64,000 nucleotides of DNA from CAYMAI01 sp964388445 (GTDB taxonomy: Bacteria; 4484-113; JAGGVC01): NCBI GenBank assembly GCA_964388445.1, contig CAYMAI010000001.1, positions 361,985 to 425,984 on the forward strand, written 5' to 3'. The notes under the pieces were generated by a model. The model saw only the letters and a list, made by a program, of their open reading frames with translations. It searched no databases and was not told the DNA's origin. Made by a program: the position numbers and the translations under genes. This document shows, in pieces, positions 16,757 to 25,299 of the stretch (position 1 is the stretch's first letter; the number at the start of each line of letters is the position of its first letter).

Positions 16757-16859
16757 TTCCTTCCGGAACGCGGCTGGCGTTAATGCAGGCGAAGTCTGCC
16801 TTTGCATAAGCGGTCCTAACGAGTTCACAAGCCGTTTCTCGCGCCTTCGCCCGATTTTC

Positions 16860-16888
16860 TTGACACGATGCGCCTCGCGCCATATACT
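16860..16888 (+). promoter_or_regulatory. Consensus promoter of the tRNA gene
   Basis: TTGACA (16860-16865), 17 bases, then TATACT (16883-16888). The mature tRNA begins 6 bases after the -10 box, so transcription starts almost at the tRNA 5' end. It shows what a strong promoter looks like in this genome. Confidence 0.85.
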
Positions 16889-16893
16889 TGCGG

Positions 16894-16965
16894 TGCGGGG
16901 TGGAGCGGTGGTAGCTCATCGGGCTCATAACCCGAAGGTCGGGGGTTCAAATCCCCCCCCCGCAA
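16894..16965 (+). tRNA. tRNA-Met (anticodon CAT), initiator type
   Basis: The 72-nt gene folds into a full cloverleaf: acceptor TGCGGGG/CCCCGCA, D arm GAGC-GGTGGTA-GCTC, anticodon arm TCGGG-CTCATAA-CCCGA and T arm GGGGG-TTCAAAT-CCCCC, discriminator A. The three consecutive G:C pairs at the base of the anticodon loop are the mark of initiator tRNA. CCA is not encoded. Two oddities: position 1 is T and can pair with A72, whereas most bacterial initiators have a mismatch there, and the D loop is short. Confidence 0.93.
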
Positions 16966-17030
16966 TTTAATTCCATCGCTCCCGGCCCTATTTTCAATCC
17001 AAAGCCTGCCCATAGGCACTTTCCGGCCGC

Positions 17031-17058
17031 AAAAAAACGGCGGGGGTAAACCCCGCCG
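17031..17058 (-). terminator. Terminator of the guaB3-guaA-hpt-rho operon
   Basis: CGGCGGGG and CCCCGCCG (17038-17045 and 17051-17058) form an 8-bp stem with a 5-nt loop. On the minus strand it runs directly into seven T (17031-17037), about 100 bases after the rho stop. On the plus strand a T6 run follows only after a few other bases, so it may also serve the tRNA transcript weakly. Confidence 0.85.
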
Positions 17059-17156
17059 CTACCTGTTTTTTGCCATCCGCACCGAACAGAAATCGCGGAA
17101 ATCGGCGCACGGAGAAACTCGTGCGTACAATGGCTTGACGTCGATTAATGCGGCAA

Positions 17157-19094
17157 TCAATACCCGCCGGAGTCCACGGCCTTCTGCACCTGCAGGAGCA
17201 GCTCGACGTTGCTCTTCGTTTTGATGAGCTTGCTGATGAGCCTGTTCATCCGCTCCGCCTCGTCCATTTCGGCAATCATCTTGCGAAGCTGCCACAGGCA
17301 ATCCATTTCGTCGGGATTGTAAAGAAGCTCCTCGTGACGAGTGCCGCTCTTCAACAGGTCGATGGCTGGGAATATTCGCTTGTCCGCAAGCTCCCGCATA
17401 AGGTGGATTTCGCTGTTCGCCGTGCCTTTGAATTCTTCGTAAATGATGTCGTCGAGGCGCGAGCCGGTTTCGACGAGCGCGCTCGAAAGAATCGTCAGGC
17501 TTCCGCCGCCCTCGATGTTGCGCGCCGCGCCGAGAAAGCGCTTGGGTTTGTGCAGAGAGTTCGGGTCGAGACCGCCGGTCAGCGTCTTGCCGCTGGGCGG
17601 GCAGGTCAAGTTGTACGCGCGGGCGAGTCTGGTGAGGCTGTCGAGAAGTATCATCACGTCTTTGCCCTGTTCCACGCGGCGCTTGGCATATTCGATTGCA
17701 AGCTCCGCCGTTTGGATGTGGCTTTCCGGCTTTTCGTCGAACGTGGACGAAATGACGAGGCCTTGGATGTTGCGCTCGAAGTCGGTCACTTCTTCTGGGC
17801 GCTCGTCGATGAGTAGTGCGATAAGCTCGATTTCGGGATGATTGCGCGCCACGGACGCCGCGATTTTCTTCAAAAGGACGGTTTTGCCGGCCTTGGGTTT
17901 CGCCACGATTATGCCGCGCTGGCCGCGCCCGATTGGCGAAAACAGGTCGAGAAGCCGGGTGCTGGTTTCGAACTGGTCGGTTTCGAGAAATATCCGCTGG
18001 TCGGGGTAAATCGGAACGAGCTTTTCGAACGGCGTCGGGATACGGTAAGAGTCGGGATAGTGCCCGTTTATTTTGTCGATTTTGACGACGCTCTTATAGC
18101 GTTCCTGATCGCGCGGCGGCCTTATGGTGCCTACCACGACGTCGCCGGAACGAAGTCCGAATTTCTTGATTTGGCTGATGCTTACGTAAATGTCTTCTTC
18201 GCCGTAACGGAATTCCTTCTGGCGGATGAACCCGTAAGTGCCGTCGGGATGTATATCCAGAACTCCCTTCTGAGCTTCTCCGTCGCCGGACGCCTGAGGT
18301 TGATAAGCGGTACGCTTAGCTTGTTGGACGCGCTGTTCGCTCTTGGGCGGTCTGCCGCGCCTCGGACGGTCGTCGCGCTGAGGTTCGTCCGCGGCGATTT
18401 CGTTGTCAATGTCGTCATATACCGGCGCACGCTCGGGAGTTTTTTCCCGTGAGCCGAAGTCTTTGCTTACAGGCGGCTCGACGATTTCCTCTTCTTCCTC
18501 TTCGTACACTTCCGGTGTTCTGGCTCTGGCGGGACCGGCCTGGCGAACCGGCTCGGGCCTTTCTTCCTCTTCTTCCCGTTCTTCGCGCACGTATGCCGGC
18601 GGCTCGCGCTTTACAACGGGGCGAAGCGGCTCGCGCTGAACGGCAGGCGGCGAATACTCGCGGCGCGCCGCGGGACGCTGAGGTTCGGGCTCGATTTCGT
18701 CCACCCCACCATCCCGGAGTTCGAATTCGTCTTCGTATTCGTCCGGATCGGGCAAGGGAGCGGGCTTGGGGATCGGCGGCCGTTCGTACGGCTTGCGCGC
18801 GGGAACGAAGGAATCTCTGGTCGGCCCGGGGCGAGACCTTTCCTCCTCGCTCTTGGCATCTTGCACCGCTTCGATTTCCTTGGGCGCTGCGTGCGTTTTG
18901 GGCGCTCCCGGCGCACTCACGATGCTTACCGAAACCTTTCTGAAAAGCACGCGCTCGACGTCCATTATTTCGTCGATGATTTCGTTCTTTTTAAGCTTTC
19001 GGTAATTTTTGATTCCCCTTTCCTTGGCGAGATCGTAAAGATCGTTAAGGGTCATCGCCTCAAGCTCTTCAGCGCTTCTGGACCTGTTCGACAT
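17157..19094 (-). CDS. rho: Transcription termination factor Rho with long insertion
   Basis: Hexameric RNA helicase ending transcripts. Residues about 8-47 form the Rho_N helical domain (LNDLYDLAKERGIKNYRKLKKNEI). Residues about 55-255 are an insertion of Pro, Arg, Glu and Asp, probably disordered. The RNA-binding cold-shock fold follows (GVLDIHPDGTYGFIRQ), then the ATPase: Walker A AKPKAGKT, LLIDERPEEVTD, Walker B VMILLDSLTRLAR, and the Q-loop to R-loop region LTGGLDPNSLHKPKRFLGAARN. 645 residues against about 420 in E. coli; such insertions occur in Actinobacteria and other high-GC lineages. Last gene of the gua-hpt operon. Confidence 0.97.
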   Translation of the reverse strand: MSNRSRSAEELEAMTLNDLYDLAKERGIKNYRKLKKNEIIDEIMDVERVLFRKVSVSIVSAPGAPKTHAAPKEIEAVQDAKSEEERSRPGPTRDSFVPARKPYERPPIPKPAPLPDPDEYEDEFELRDGGVDEIEPEPQRPAARREYSPPAVQREPLRPVVKREPPAYVREEREEEEERPEPVRQAGPARARTPEVYEEEEEEIVEPPVSKDFGSREKTPERAPVYDDIDNEIAADEPQRDDRPRRGRPPKSEQRVQQAKRTAYQPQASGDGEAQKGVLDIHPDGTYGFIRQKEFRYGEEDIYVSISQIKKFGLRSGDVVVGTIRPPRDQERYKSVVKIDKINGHYPDSYRIPTPFEKLVPIYPDQRIFLETDQFETSTRLLDLFSPIGRGQRGIIVAKPKAGKTVLLKKIAASVARNHPEIELIALLIDERPEEVTDFERNIQGLVISSTFDEKPESHIQTAELAIEYAKRRVEQGKDVMILLDSLTRLARAYNLTCPPSGKTLTGGLDPNSLHKPKRFLGAARNIEGGGSLTILSSALVETGSRLDDIIYEEFKGTANSEIHLMRELADKRIFPAIDLLKSGTRHEELLYNPDEMDCLWQLRKMIAEMDEAERMNRLISKLIKTKSNVELLLQVQKAVDSGGY

Positions 19095-19133
19095 TTGTTT
19101 AACTCCAATCCTTGAAAAATACGGGATTCACAT

Positions 19134-19661
19134 CTAGTTGATCGCGTAGATGTCTTTGAACTGACGATACTTGTGCTCGAAATCGAGACCGTAGCCCACT
19201 ACGTAATGATCGGGAATTTTGAAGCCGACGTAGTCGAGAGTCAAATCCACTTTACGTCTGCTGGGGCGGTCAAGAAGACTTGCAAGCGCCAGGCTTGCCA
19301 CCTTGCGGGTCCGGAGATTACGCTCGATGTAATGAAGCGTAAGCCCGGTGTCTATTATATCCTCTATTACCAGAACATGTCTACTTTCGATGTCTTCGTC
19401 AAGATCTTTCGTGATTCGCACCACTCCGCTCGATTCCGTTCCGTGATAGCTCGCGACCGAAAGGAAGTCGAACGTAACAGGCACGTCAATCGCCCTGACG
19501 ATGTCCGCGAGAAAGTAGGCAGCGCCTTTAAGGACGCAGATAATATGCAGTTCCTTTCCGTCATAGCGCGCGGAAATTTCCCGTCCGAGTTCTTCAACCC
19601 GCCGGGCGATGTCTTCCTGGGAAAGTAAAAGCTTGAAATGTGGAGGAATTTTAAGAGTCAT
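19134..19661 (-). CDS. hpt: Hypoxanthine phosphoribosyltransferase
   Basis: Makes IMP or GMP from hypoxanthine or guanine and PRPP. The PRPP loop is VLVIEDIIDTGLT (the ED..DTG pattern). The flexible-loop region, FDFLSVASYHGTESSG, and the purine-site C-terminus, DYVGFKIPDHYVVGYGLDFEHKYR, are complete. 175 residues is normal. It sits 61 bases after guaA and 39 bases before rho on the same strand, so IMP made by salvage meets GuaB3 and GuaA encoded in the same operon. Confidence 0.95.
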   Translation of the reverse strand: MTLKIPPHFKLLLSQEDIARRVEELGREISARYDGKELHIICVLKGAAYFLADIVRAIDVPVTFDFLSVASYHGTESSGVVRITKDLDEDIESRHVLVIEDIIDTGLTLHYIERNLRTRKVASLALASLLDRPSRRKVDLTLDYVGFKIPDHYVVGYGLDFEHKYRQFKDIYAIN

Positions 19662-19722
19662 AAACAGCCCCGTAAGTCATTATAGCATTCTTGCGCGCGC
19701 GCAAGCCCTCGCGCCGAAACGA

Positions 19723-21282
19723 TTACTCCCACTCTATGGTCCCCGGCGGTTTCGAGGTGATGTCGAGAACCACCCGCACCACGCCGCGCACTTCGTTAAG
19801 CACCCGGTTCGCGATTTTGTCCAACACTTCGTACGGTACGCGCGTCCAATCGGCCGTCATCTCGTCGTCGCTCGAAACGGCGCGGATAACCACCGGATAG
19901 CCGTACGCCCGCGCGTCGCCGGTGACGCCTGTCGTTTTCACCGTCGGAAGCACGCCGAACGCGCGTGTCCTGCCGTCATAGAGGTTCGCCGCGATAATTT
20001 CTTGGCGAATAATCGCGTCGGCTTCCTGAAGTATTTCTATTCGTTCGCTCGTCACTTCGCCGACGATTCTGATGCCGAGACCCGGGCCGGGAAACGGCGG
20101 GCGGTAGGCGATCGAATCGGGAAGCCCAAGTTCCACGGCAAGCGTGCGGATTTCGTCCTTGAAAAGGTCCCGCAGCGGTTCGATGAGCGCAAGATTCATT
20201 TTTTCGGGAAGACCGCCGACGTTATGGTGGCTTTTGATTACGTGCGCATGGTGGCCTATTCCGCTCGATTCGATGATGTCGGGATAGCTCGTGCCCTGAG
20301 CCAAATATTTAATGCCTTCAAGCTTCGCGGCTTCCTCTTCGAACACCCTTATGAATTCCTCGCCGATAATCTTGCGCTTTCGTTCCGGCTCGTCCACGCC
20401 GGCAAGTTTTTCGAGGAATCTTTCGCTCGCGTCTATTCTTATGAGCTTACTGTGGAAGCTGGCGTTGAACGCCTCTTCCACTTCGTCCGCCTCGCCCAGG
20501 CGCATCATTCCGTGGTCAACGAACACGCAAACCAGTTGTTCGCCGATTGCCCTGTCCACTATAGCGGCCGTAGTTAGGCTGTCCACGCCGCCGCTGAGCG
20601 CGCAAAGCACCTTTTCGCCGCCCACTTTTTCGCCGATATCCTTGACGCTGCGTTTGATGAAATCGGCCATTTTCCACTTCGGCTCGGCGCCGCACACGCG
20701 ATATAGAAAATTCGCGAGAAGGTCTTTGCCCCAAGGCGTATGGGTAACTTCAGGATGAAATTGGACGCCGTAAATTTTCCGTTCGCGATTTTCGAAGCTG
20801 GCGACCGGAGTATTAAGCGTATGACTGGTCGAAACGAATCCTTCCGGCGAGACCGCCGTGATGTCGCCATGACTCATCCAGCAAATCAAGTCGGGGTTCA
20901 ATCCGTGATAGAGCAGGCTCGTTTCGTCCGTTACGGTAAGCTCGGTCTTGCCGAACTCGCGGTGTTTCGCGCCGGTAACCTCCACGCCGAAAACCTTGCC
21001 GACAAGCTGCATTCCATAGCAGATTCCGAGAATGGGAACTCCTAGCTCGAAAATGCCCGAATCCACTTCGGGGCTGCCGTATTGATAGACGCTGTTCGGG
21101 CCGCCGGAGAGAATTATTCCCGCGGGAGACATTTTCTTTAACTCTTCCGCGGTCAATGTGTTGTTGAAAATCTCGCTATAAACCTTGAGTTCGCGTATCC
21201 GGCGCGCGATCAGCTGGGTGTACTGCGACCCGAGATCGACTATCGCTACTTTGTCGAAATTGCCTTTCGCTTGCCAGACCAT
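19723..21282 (-). CDS. guaA: GMP synthase (glutamine-hydrolysing)
   Basis: Converts XMP to GMP with glutamine and ATP. The N-terminal class I glutaminase domain has IVDLGSQYTQLIARR, the nucleophilic Cys in LGICYGMQLVG and the His-Glu pair in VQFHPEVTHT. The ATP-pyrophosphatase domain has LSGGVDSLTTA. The dimerisation domain runs to the C-terminal RVVLDITSKPPGTIEWE, the expected end. 519 residues is normal. GAAGG about seven bases before the ATG serves as ribosome binding site. 55 bases separate it from guaB3. Confidence 0.97.
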   Translation of the reverse strand: MVWQAKGNFDKVAIVDLGSQYTQLIARRIRELKVYSEIFNNTLTAEELKKMSPAGIILSGGPNSVYQYGSPEVDSGIFELGVPILGICYGMQLVGKVFGVEVTGAKHREFGKTELTVTDETSLLYHGLNPDLICWMSHGDITAVSPEGFVSTSHTLNTPVASFENRERKIYGVQFHPEVTHTPWGKDLLANFLYRVCGAEPKWKMADFIKRSVKDIGEKVGGEKVLCALSGGVDSLTTAAIVDRAIGEQLVCVFVDHGMMRLGEADEVEEAFNASFHSKLIRIDASERFLEKLAGVDEPERKRKIIGEEFIRVFEEEAAKLEGIKYLAQGTSYPDIIESSGIGHHAHVIKSHHNVGGLPEKMNLALIEPLRDLFKDEIRTLAVELGLPDSIAYRPPFPGPGLGIRIVGEVTSERIEILQEADAIIRQEIIAANLYDGRTRAFGVLPTVKTTGVTGDARAYGYPVVIRAVSSDDEMTADWTRVPYEVLDKIANRVLNEVRGVVRVVLDITSKPPGTIEWE

Positions 21283-21337
21283 AAGTGAACCTTCGCCCGC
21301 ACGAAGCGGACATAACTTATACGATTATCGAAACCCT

Positions 21338-22498
21338 TTACGGCCGCTGCTTAAGTTGAAGCGATTTGCCTTCGGTTCTGAAGCTGGTGCTAACGTAAAG
21401 CGAGGTTTTTTGAAATTCCTTTATCGTCGCCGCGCCGGCAAGCCCCATACTGCTTCTGATGCCGCCAGTTATGTTCTGCGTGCCGTTAGAAACTCTCGCC
21501 GGTCCGAACAGCACTTGTTCGATGGACACTCCGCCATCCGATTTGACGCGCGTGCCCCTCGGCAGATTCGGATGCGGCGCCGCCATTCCCCAATGATACG
21601 GATGCGCCGGCGCTTCCGGGCAGCCGGTGAATACGCTGCCGAACATTACCGCGTCCGCCCCGGCCGCAAGGCACTTGGCGACTTGCCCGGAGGTGCGCAT
21701 TCCCCCGTCCGTTATGACTGCCACGCGCTTTCCGGTCTCGCGTTCGAAGTCGTCGCGGGCGTCCGCGGCTTCTGCGGTCGCCGTAATCTGGGGTACGCCC
21801 ACGCCCGTCACGTCTCTCGTCGTACATGCCTGTCCGGGGCCGACGCCGATTAAAATGCCGTCCGAGCCTGCGCGCATAAGTTCGAGCGCAACTTCGTATC
21901 CCACGCAATTGCCGACGATTAACGGAACCTTCGCATCCCATGTTGACGAAACGAGATCGCCGATGTCGAGAACCTCGCCGGATTTGCTTCTGTGTTTCGG
22001 GCTCGTCACCGTGCTTTGAACCACGAGTATTTCCGCCCCCGACTCTCTCGCGGCTTCCCAATAGCGCTTGACTCCGAGAGGCGTGAGACTGACCGCGGCG
22101 ATTGCGCCTTCGTCTTTCAGCGCCTTCACGGAGCGCACTACAAGTTCTTCCGTAACCGGCCTGGCGCTGTAAACCTCTTGAAGAATCGGCGTCGCTTCAT
22201 CGTCCGAAGCAGCCGCGATTTTGGAGAGAACTTCATAAGGATTTTCATACCTTCCCCAAACGCCTTCCAAATTCAGCACCGCGAATCCGCCGAATTTCGT
22301 AAAGCGCGCCGCCATTTTAGGATCAACCACGCTGTCCATCGCCGCCGCGATAATGGGCAGCGCGAACGTCCGGTCGCCTATGGCGAAGCTAAGGTCCACG
22401 TCGTCGGGGTCAACGGTGGAAGCGGATGGCGCAAGCGACACGTCGTCGAAACCCAGTGCCAGCCTCGCCTTCCTGTATTTGGATATAAGGAACTCCAC
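21338..22498 (-). CDS. guaB3: GuaB3-family IMP dehydrogenase
   Basis: A (beta/alpha)8 barrel enzyme of the IMP dehydrogenase/GMP reductase family, without the CBS pair of classical GuaB. The catalytic loop is GVGPGQACTTRD with Cys225. AAAMDSVVDPKMAARF, LIVGNCVGYEVALELMRAG and AVITDGGMRTSGQVAKCLAAGADAVM fit the GuaB3 branch, known from Actinobacteria, Cyanobacteria and Chloroflexi; published work on that branch supports IMP to XMP activity. Start is GTG at 22498. First gene of the operon with guaA, hpt and rho. No classical guaB is in the window, so this may be the sole IMP dehydrogenase. Confidence 0.92.
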   Translation of the reverse strand: MEFLISKYRKARLALGFDDVSLAPSASTVDPDDVDLSFAIGDRTFALPIIAAAMDSVVDPKMAARFTKFGGFAVLNLEGVWGRYENPYEVLSKIAAASDDEATPILQEVYSARPVTEELVVRSVKALKDEGAIAAVSLTPLGVKRYWEAARESGAEILVVQSTVTSPKHRSKSGEVLDIGDLVSSTWDAKVPLIVGNCVGYEVALELMRAGSDGILIGVGPGQACTTRDVTGVGVPQITATAEAADARDDFERETGKRVAVITDGGMRTSGQVAKCLAAGADAVMFGSVFTGCPEAPAHPYHWGMAAPHPNLPRGTRVKSDGGVSIEQVLFGPARVSNGTQNITGGIRSSMGLAGAATIKEFQKTSLYVSTSFRTEGKSLQLKQRP

Positions 22499-22655
22499 TA
22501 TGGAACCGTCCTGGGAAAAAAGTAGGGCGAAGAATCTCCCGAAGATGCGGCAGTATATACAACGTTATGTGAACGGTGTCAACAGCGGCGGGCTTCGGGT
22601 GAAATCTCTTATACCCGCTTTCACAAAGAATATCGCCGCCCCGGGCCGATTGTGG

Positions 22656-22668
22656 TAAATTCCACGCG
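22656..22668 (+). promoter_or_regulatory. -10 box placed for a leaderless transcript
   Basis: TAAATT at 22656-22661 is followed by 6 bases and the GTG start. No Shine-Dalgarno is seen. Confidence 0.4.
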
Positions 22669-23702
22669 TGCGAACCGCAGTGATACTTCTCGGAGGCGCC
22701 GGAACCAGACTTGCGCCGCTTACGAACAGCACGCCGAAGCCGGCCGTTCCGTTTTTGGACAAGCCGATTATTTCCTACCTAATCGGCCTTCTGAAAGACG
22801 CCGGCATCGGGCGGCTCGTTTTATGCCTCGGTCACGGTAGCGAATCTATACTGGGACTAATGGAAGCGAACTCCGGGTTCGGCCTCGAATTCACGCCGGT
22901 AATCGAAGAATCGCCGCTCGGAACGGGAGGCGCTCTGAGGGCGGCGTATTCGAAACTTGCGCCGGATGAACCCTTCATCGCGGTGAACGGCGATTTGCTC
23001 TGCAACATCGATATTTCGGCGATGAAATCCAGAATGAGCGCGCTCGGTTGCGATTGTGCGATAGCGCTTAAGGCTGTCGATAATCCTTCACGGTTCGGCC
23101 TGGTAAAACTCGACGAAGAAGGCAGGGCGGCTTCGTTCGTCGAAAAATCGGCAGAGCCCGGCGAGCCGCCGTATCTGGTCAACGCCGGAATGTACGTATT
23201 GCGGCCCGAGCTGCTCTTGCGATTTCCCGAAAGCGAGCCGCTGAGTTTGGAACGGGATATGTTTCCCCGTTGGATTGGCGAAGGCGTGAAAATAGCCGGT
23301 TACGAACATAACGGATACTGGCGGGACATCGGTACGCTGACGAGCTATTTCCGCGCGCATTTCGAGGTCTTGCATCATTACTATCTCTACGATCCGGCGT
23401 TCGCGAACAGGGATGAAAAGGGATTCAGCCTGTTCAAAGGTTACATTTATATCGAAAACAGCGTGAAAATGGCCGGAAAAGCGCGGCTGGACGGGCATGT
23501 CGTACTGATGAAAGGCTGCGAGGTGGGGGAAGGCGCCCATTTAAGCCGCGTGATTGCGCTGCCGTATTCCAAAATCGGGGAAGGCGCAATACTGCGCGAC
23601 GCGATTATCGGGCCGGACGTAACTATCGAGTCCGGAGCCCGCGCCGAAGAAATCTGCATTACCGCCGACACGAAAGTGCCGCTCGATACTTACGAGGATT
23701 GA
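22668..23702 (+). CDS. NDP-sugar pyrophosphorylase with left-handed beta-helix tail
   Basis: Nucleotidyltransferase activating a sugar-1-phosphate. The N-terminal signature is LLGGAGTRLAPLTNSTPKP, followed by GTGGALRAA and the metal-binding VNGDLL, then PYLVNAGMYV and YWRDIGTLTSYF. Residues about 255-340 hold hexapeptide-like repeats (IENSVKMAGKARLDG, CEVGEGAHLSRV, SKIGEGAILRDAIIG). This layout is that of mannose-1-phosphate guanylyltransferase or glucose-1-phosphate thymidylyltransferase-like enzymes of the long form; the base and sugar cannot be fixed by eye. GTG start after a -10 box. Its last 13 bases overlap the end of the convergent gene. Confidence 0.88.
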   Translation: MRTAVILLGGAGTRLAPLTNSTPKPAVPFLDKPIISYLIGLLKDAGIGRLVLCLGHGSESILGLMEANSGFGLEFTPVIEESPLGTGGALRAAYSKLAPDEPFIAVNGDLLCNIDISAMKSRMSALGCDCAIALKAVDNPSRFGLVKLDEEGRAASFVEKSAEPGEPPYLVNAGMYVLRPELLLRFPESEPLSLERDMFPRWIGEGVKIAGYEHNGYWRDIGTLTSYFRAHFEVLHHYYLYDPAFANRDEKGFSLFKGYIYIENSVKMAGKARLDGHVVLMKGCEVGEGAHLSRVIALPYSKIGEGAILRDAIIGPDVTIESGARAEEICITADTKVPLDTYED

Positions 23703-24292
23703 TCGCCGGAGTTTAGCCGTCGCGTGCCGGTTAGTTTCTCGAAATATTCAAGCTGAGCTTTGCCATGGATTCGCTGTTTTTCCCGGTTGGATTTTTGCGT
23801 TTCTGCGAACCTTTCCAATTCCACTTCGGTTTTGCCTTCGATTTCCGGCTTTGTGAAATCCGCGCTCCATATTTGGCATTCCGTTTCCAGCCGATCTTTC
23901 AGCATCCATGCAATCTCCATCGTTTCGGCGCGGAAATGCGCGCCTGCTTGGCCGCTTGCGCAATCGCCGCAGAAACTCATCGAGTCTCCCATGGCGATTC
24001 CGTTAATCACTGGCGGCATAGCGACGCCGTTCACGGTTTCAAGGACGATGTAGTTCACGCCCAGGTCGGTAATGTGCTGGCGGATTACCCCGTCCGACGG
24101 AAAAGAAAAACCCGAAAAACTTTTGTTCGACGCCTGCGCCTGCAGCGAAGCGGGATAAGGCAAAGGCTGCTGCGGTTCGGCGAATGATGGATTCGGCAGC
24201 TTTCCGAGCGCGAAATACATCGCCAGCGCGCCGAATATGAACGACAGTGCGGCAACCCTGAAGATGAAAAACAAACCCGGTCTTTCGTTCAC
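23690..24292 (-). CDS. Membrane-anchored protein, Cys paralogue of the UGA-containing gene
   Basis: A 200-residue protein with one N-terminal helix (about 7-29) and an extracytoplasmic remainder. SFPSDGVIRQ, GVNYIVLETVNGVAMPPVINGIAMG and the pair C108-G-D-C111 precede an amphipathic, probably helical C-terminal half (AETMEIAWMLKDRLE; EIEGKTEVELERF; KAQLEYFEKLTG). It is a clear paralogue of the gene at 24603-25208, aligned without gaps from residue 63 to at least 140. Not a family I can name. The start has no strong ribosome binding site. Confidence 0.75.
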   Translation of the reverse strand: MNERPGLFFIFRVAALSFIFGALAMYFALGKLPNPSFAEPQQPLPYPASLQAQASNKSFSGFSFPSDGVIRQHITDLGVNYIVLETVNGVAMPPVINGIAMGDSMSFCGDCASGQAGAHFRAETMEIAWMLKDRLETECQIWSADFTKPEIEGKTEVELERFAETQKSNREKQRIHGKAQLEYFEKLTGTRRLNSGDQSS

Positions 24293-24376
24293 GAATTTCC
24301 ACCCAAACTCCCGAATATGGACGGCTAAACAGACTCGAAAGCGCAGATTTTGTTCCTTGCTTGACTTTTGCGAAAA

Positions 24377-24470
24377 TTAAAACATCATCCGCTGGGTGAT
24401 ACCTTTGACCACCACAATCTGACTGACTATCGGTGAAGCAACGAATGAGCGCATGGAAGAATTTGTAAAA
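24377..24470 (-). pseudogene. Decayed 3' part of a second copy of the 74-residue membrane gene
   Basis: The end of this stretch reads ITQRMMF-stop, identical to the end of the gene at 25300-25524, and shares 20 bases with it exactly; the region before it (VVVKG in frame, then frame-broken CGCTC-type blocks) is still similar. It therefore marks a second, decayed copy of the small gene in a tandem duplication. The remaining part of 24293-24602 holds only an AAAGGAGG followed by a 13-codon frame, and I see no other gene. Confidence 0.65.
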
Positions 24471-24602
24471 GTGTGGAGGTAGCCGCTTTACCAAAAAACA
24501 CTCACACAACAGGATGTTTAGTTTCCTGCAACTTTAATGGATACTTTGCAGGTACCCATTTTGTAAAATTGAGCTTCCTCCTTTAGATAAAAGGTCTGGG
24601 CT

Positions 24603-25208
24603 TCATTGGTTTTGCGGTGCAGTTGTGGACTCTGAATAACTAGCTATGAATCCCTCAATATACTCCAGCTGTGCTCTACGGTGGTTGTTAATAATCGTGC
24701 GTCGCGCAAGCTTGCTATTGTAAATCTTATCGATTTCCTTATCTGTTTTACCCTCGATTTGATGAAGCTTGATTGGAACTTCCTCTATTGCCACTCTTTG
24801 CTTGATATCTCTGCGGATTTGCATTGCTAGTTCCATAGTTTCTTTCATAAATGCCGACCCGGCATCGCGGCCACCTCAGCCCGCCCCGATTGACGGTTCA
24901 GACCCAAGCTCGATACCATTTACAATCGGAGGCAAAGCCATGCCGTTCACCGTTTCCAGTACAATGAAGTTTACGCCGCAGTAGTTGGTAATTTGCCTTA
25001 CCGCACCATCAACCGGAAAGGAATAATCCGTAATTATGGAATCGCTTCTTTCCAATAAAATTGATGACGGGTACTTCTGCAAGCCTACCTCCTGGGCGGC
25101 CGCATAATTCAGCTGGCATACAAATGACAAGTAAACTGCCACGCCGCCTAGGGCGAAGCAGATAGTGGCAATTCTGAATGCACTAAAGAACTGAAAACCC
25201 TTCTTCAT
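24603..25208 (-). CDS. Membrane-anchored protein with in-frame UGA at codon 111 (possible selenoprotein or broken gene)
   Basis: Read through one TGA (24876-24878), this frame gives 201 residues against 200 in its paralogue at 23690-24292. Both halves are conserved: helix at about 8-30, YSFPVDGAVRQ, GVNFIVLETVNGMALPPIVNGIELG, then after the TGA AGSAFMKETMELA, IEGKTDKEIDKI and RRAQLEYIEGF. Position 111 is Cys (TGC) in the paralogue and TGA here, in a gapless alignment, and no other stop occurs. Just after the TGA is a hairpin with GGTC in its loop. Against selenocysteine: the partner Cys108 is Gly here and a single change TGC to TGA would explain it. If UGA is a stop, the product ends at residue 110. 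Confidence 0.6.
24851..24878 (-). promoter_or_regulatory. UGA codon followed by SECIS-like hairpin (candidate)
   Basis: On the minus strand TGA (24878-24876) is followed after 10 bases by ATGCC-GGGTC-GGCAT, a 5-bp stem (24865-24851). GGTC begins 17 bases after the TGA. In the E. coli fdhF element GGUC sits in the apical loop at about the same distance. The stem here is shorter and the bulged U is not evident. Confidence 0.35.
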
Positions 25209-25299
25209 CTCGTACCTCCGCTGCGCTAATTCGCAGTTCTGAAATGTTACCTAATATTATGAAAATCTTCAATCCGGTGTTTTCCAGACTGCCCGTCCT

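Noticed and set aside
24039..24509. 156-codon minus frame overlapping the start of the 23690-24292 gene
   Set aside because: It is mostly the wrong frame of the real gene plus the decayed small gene; no coding character of its own.
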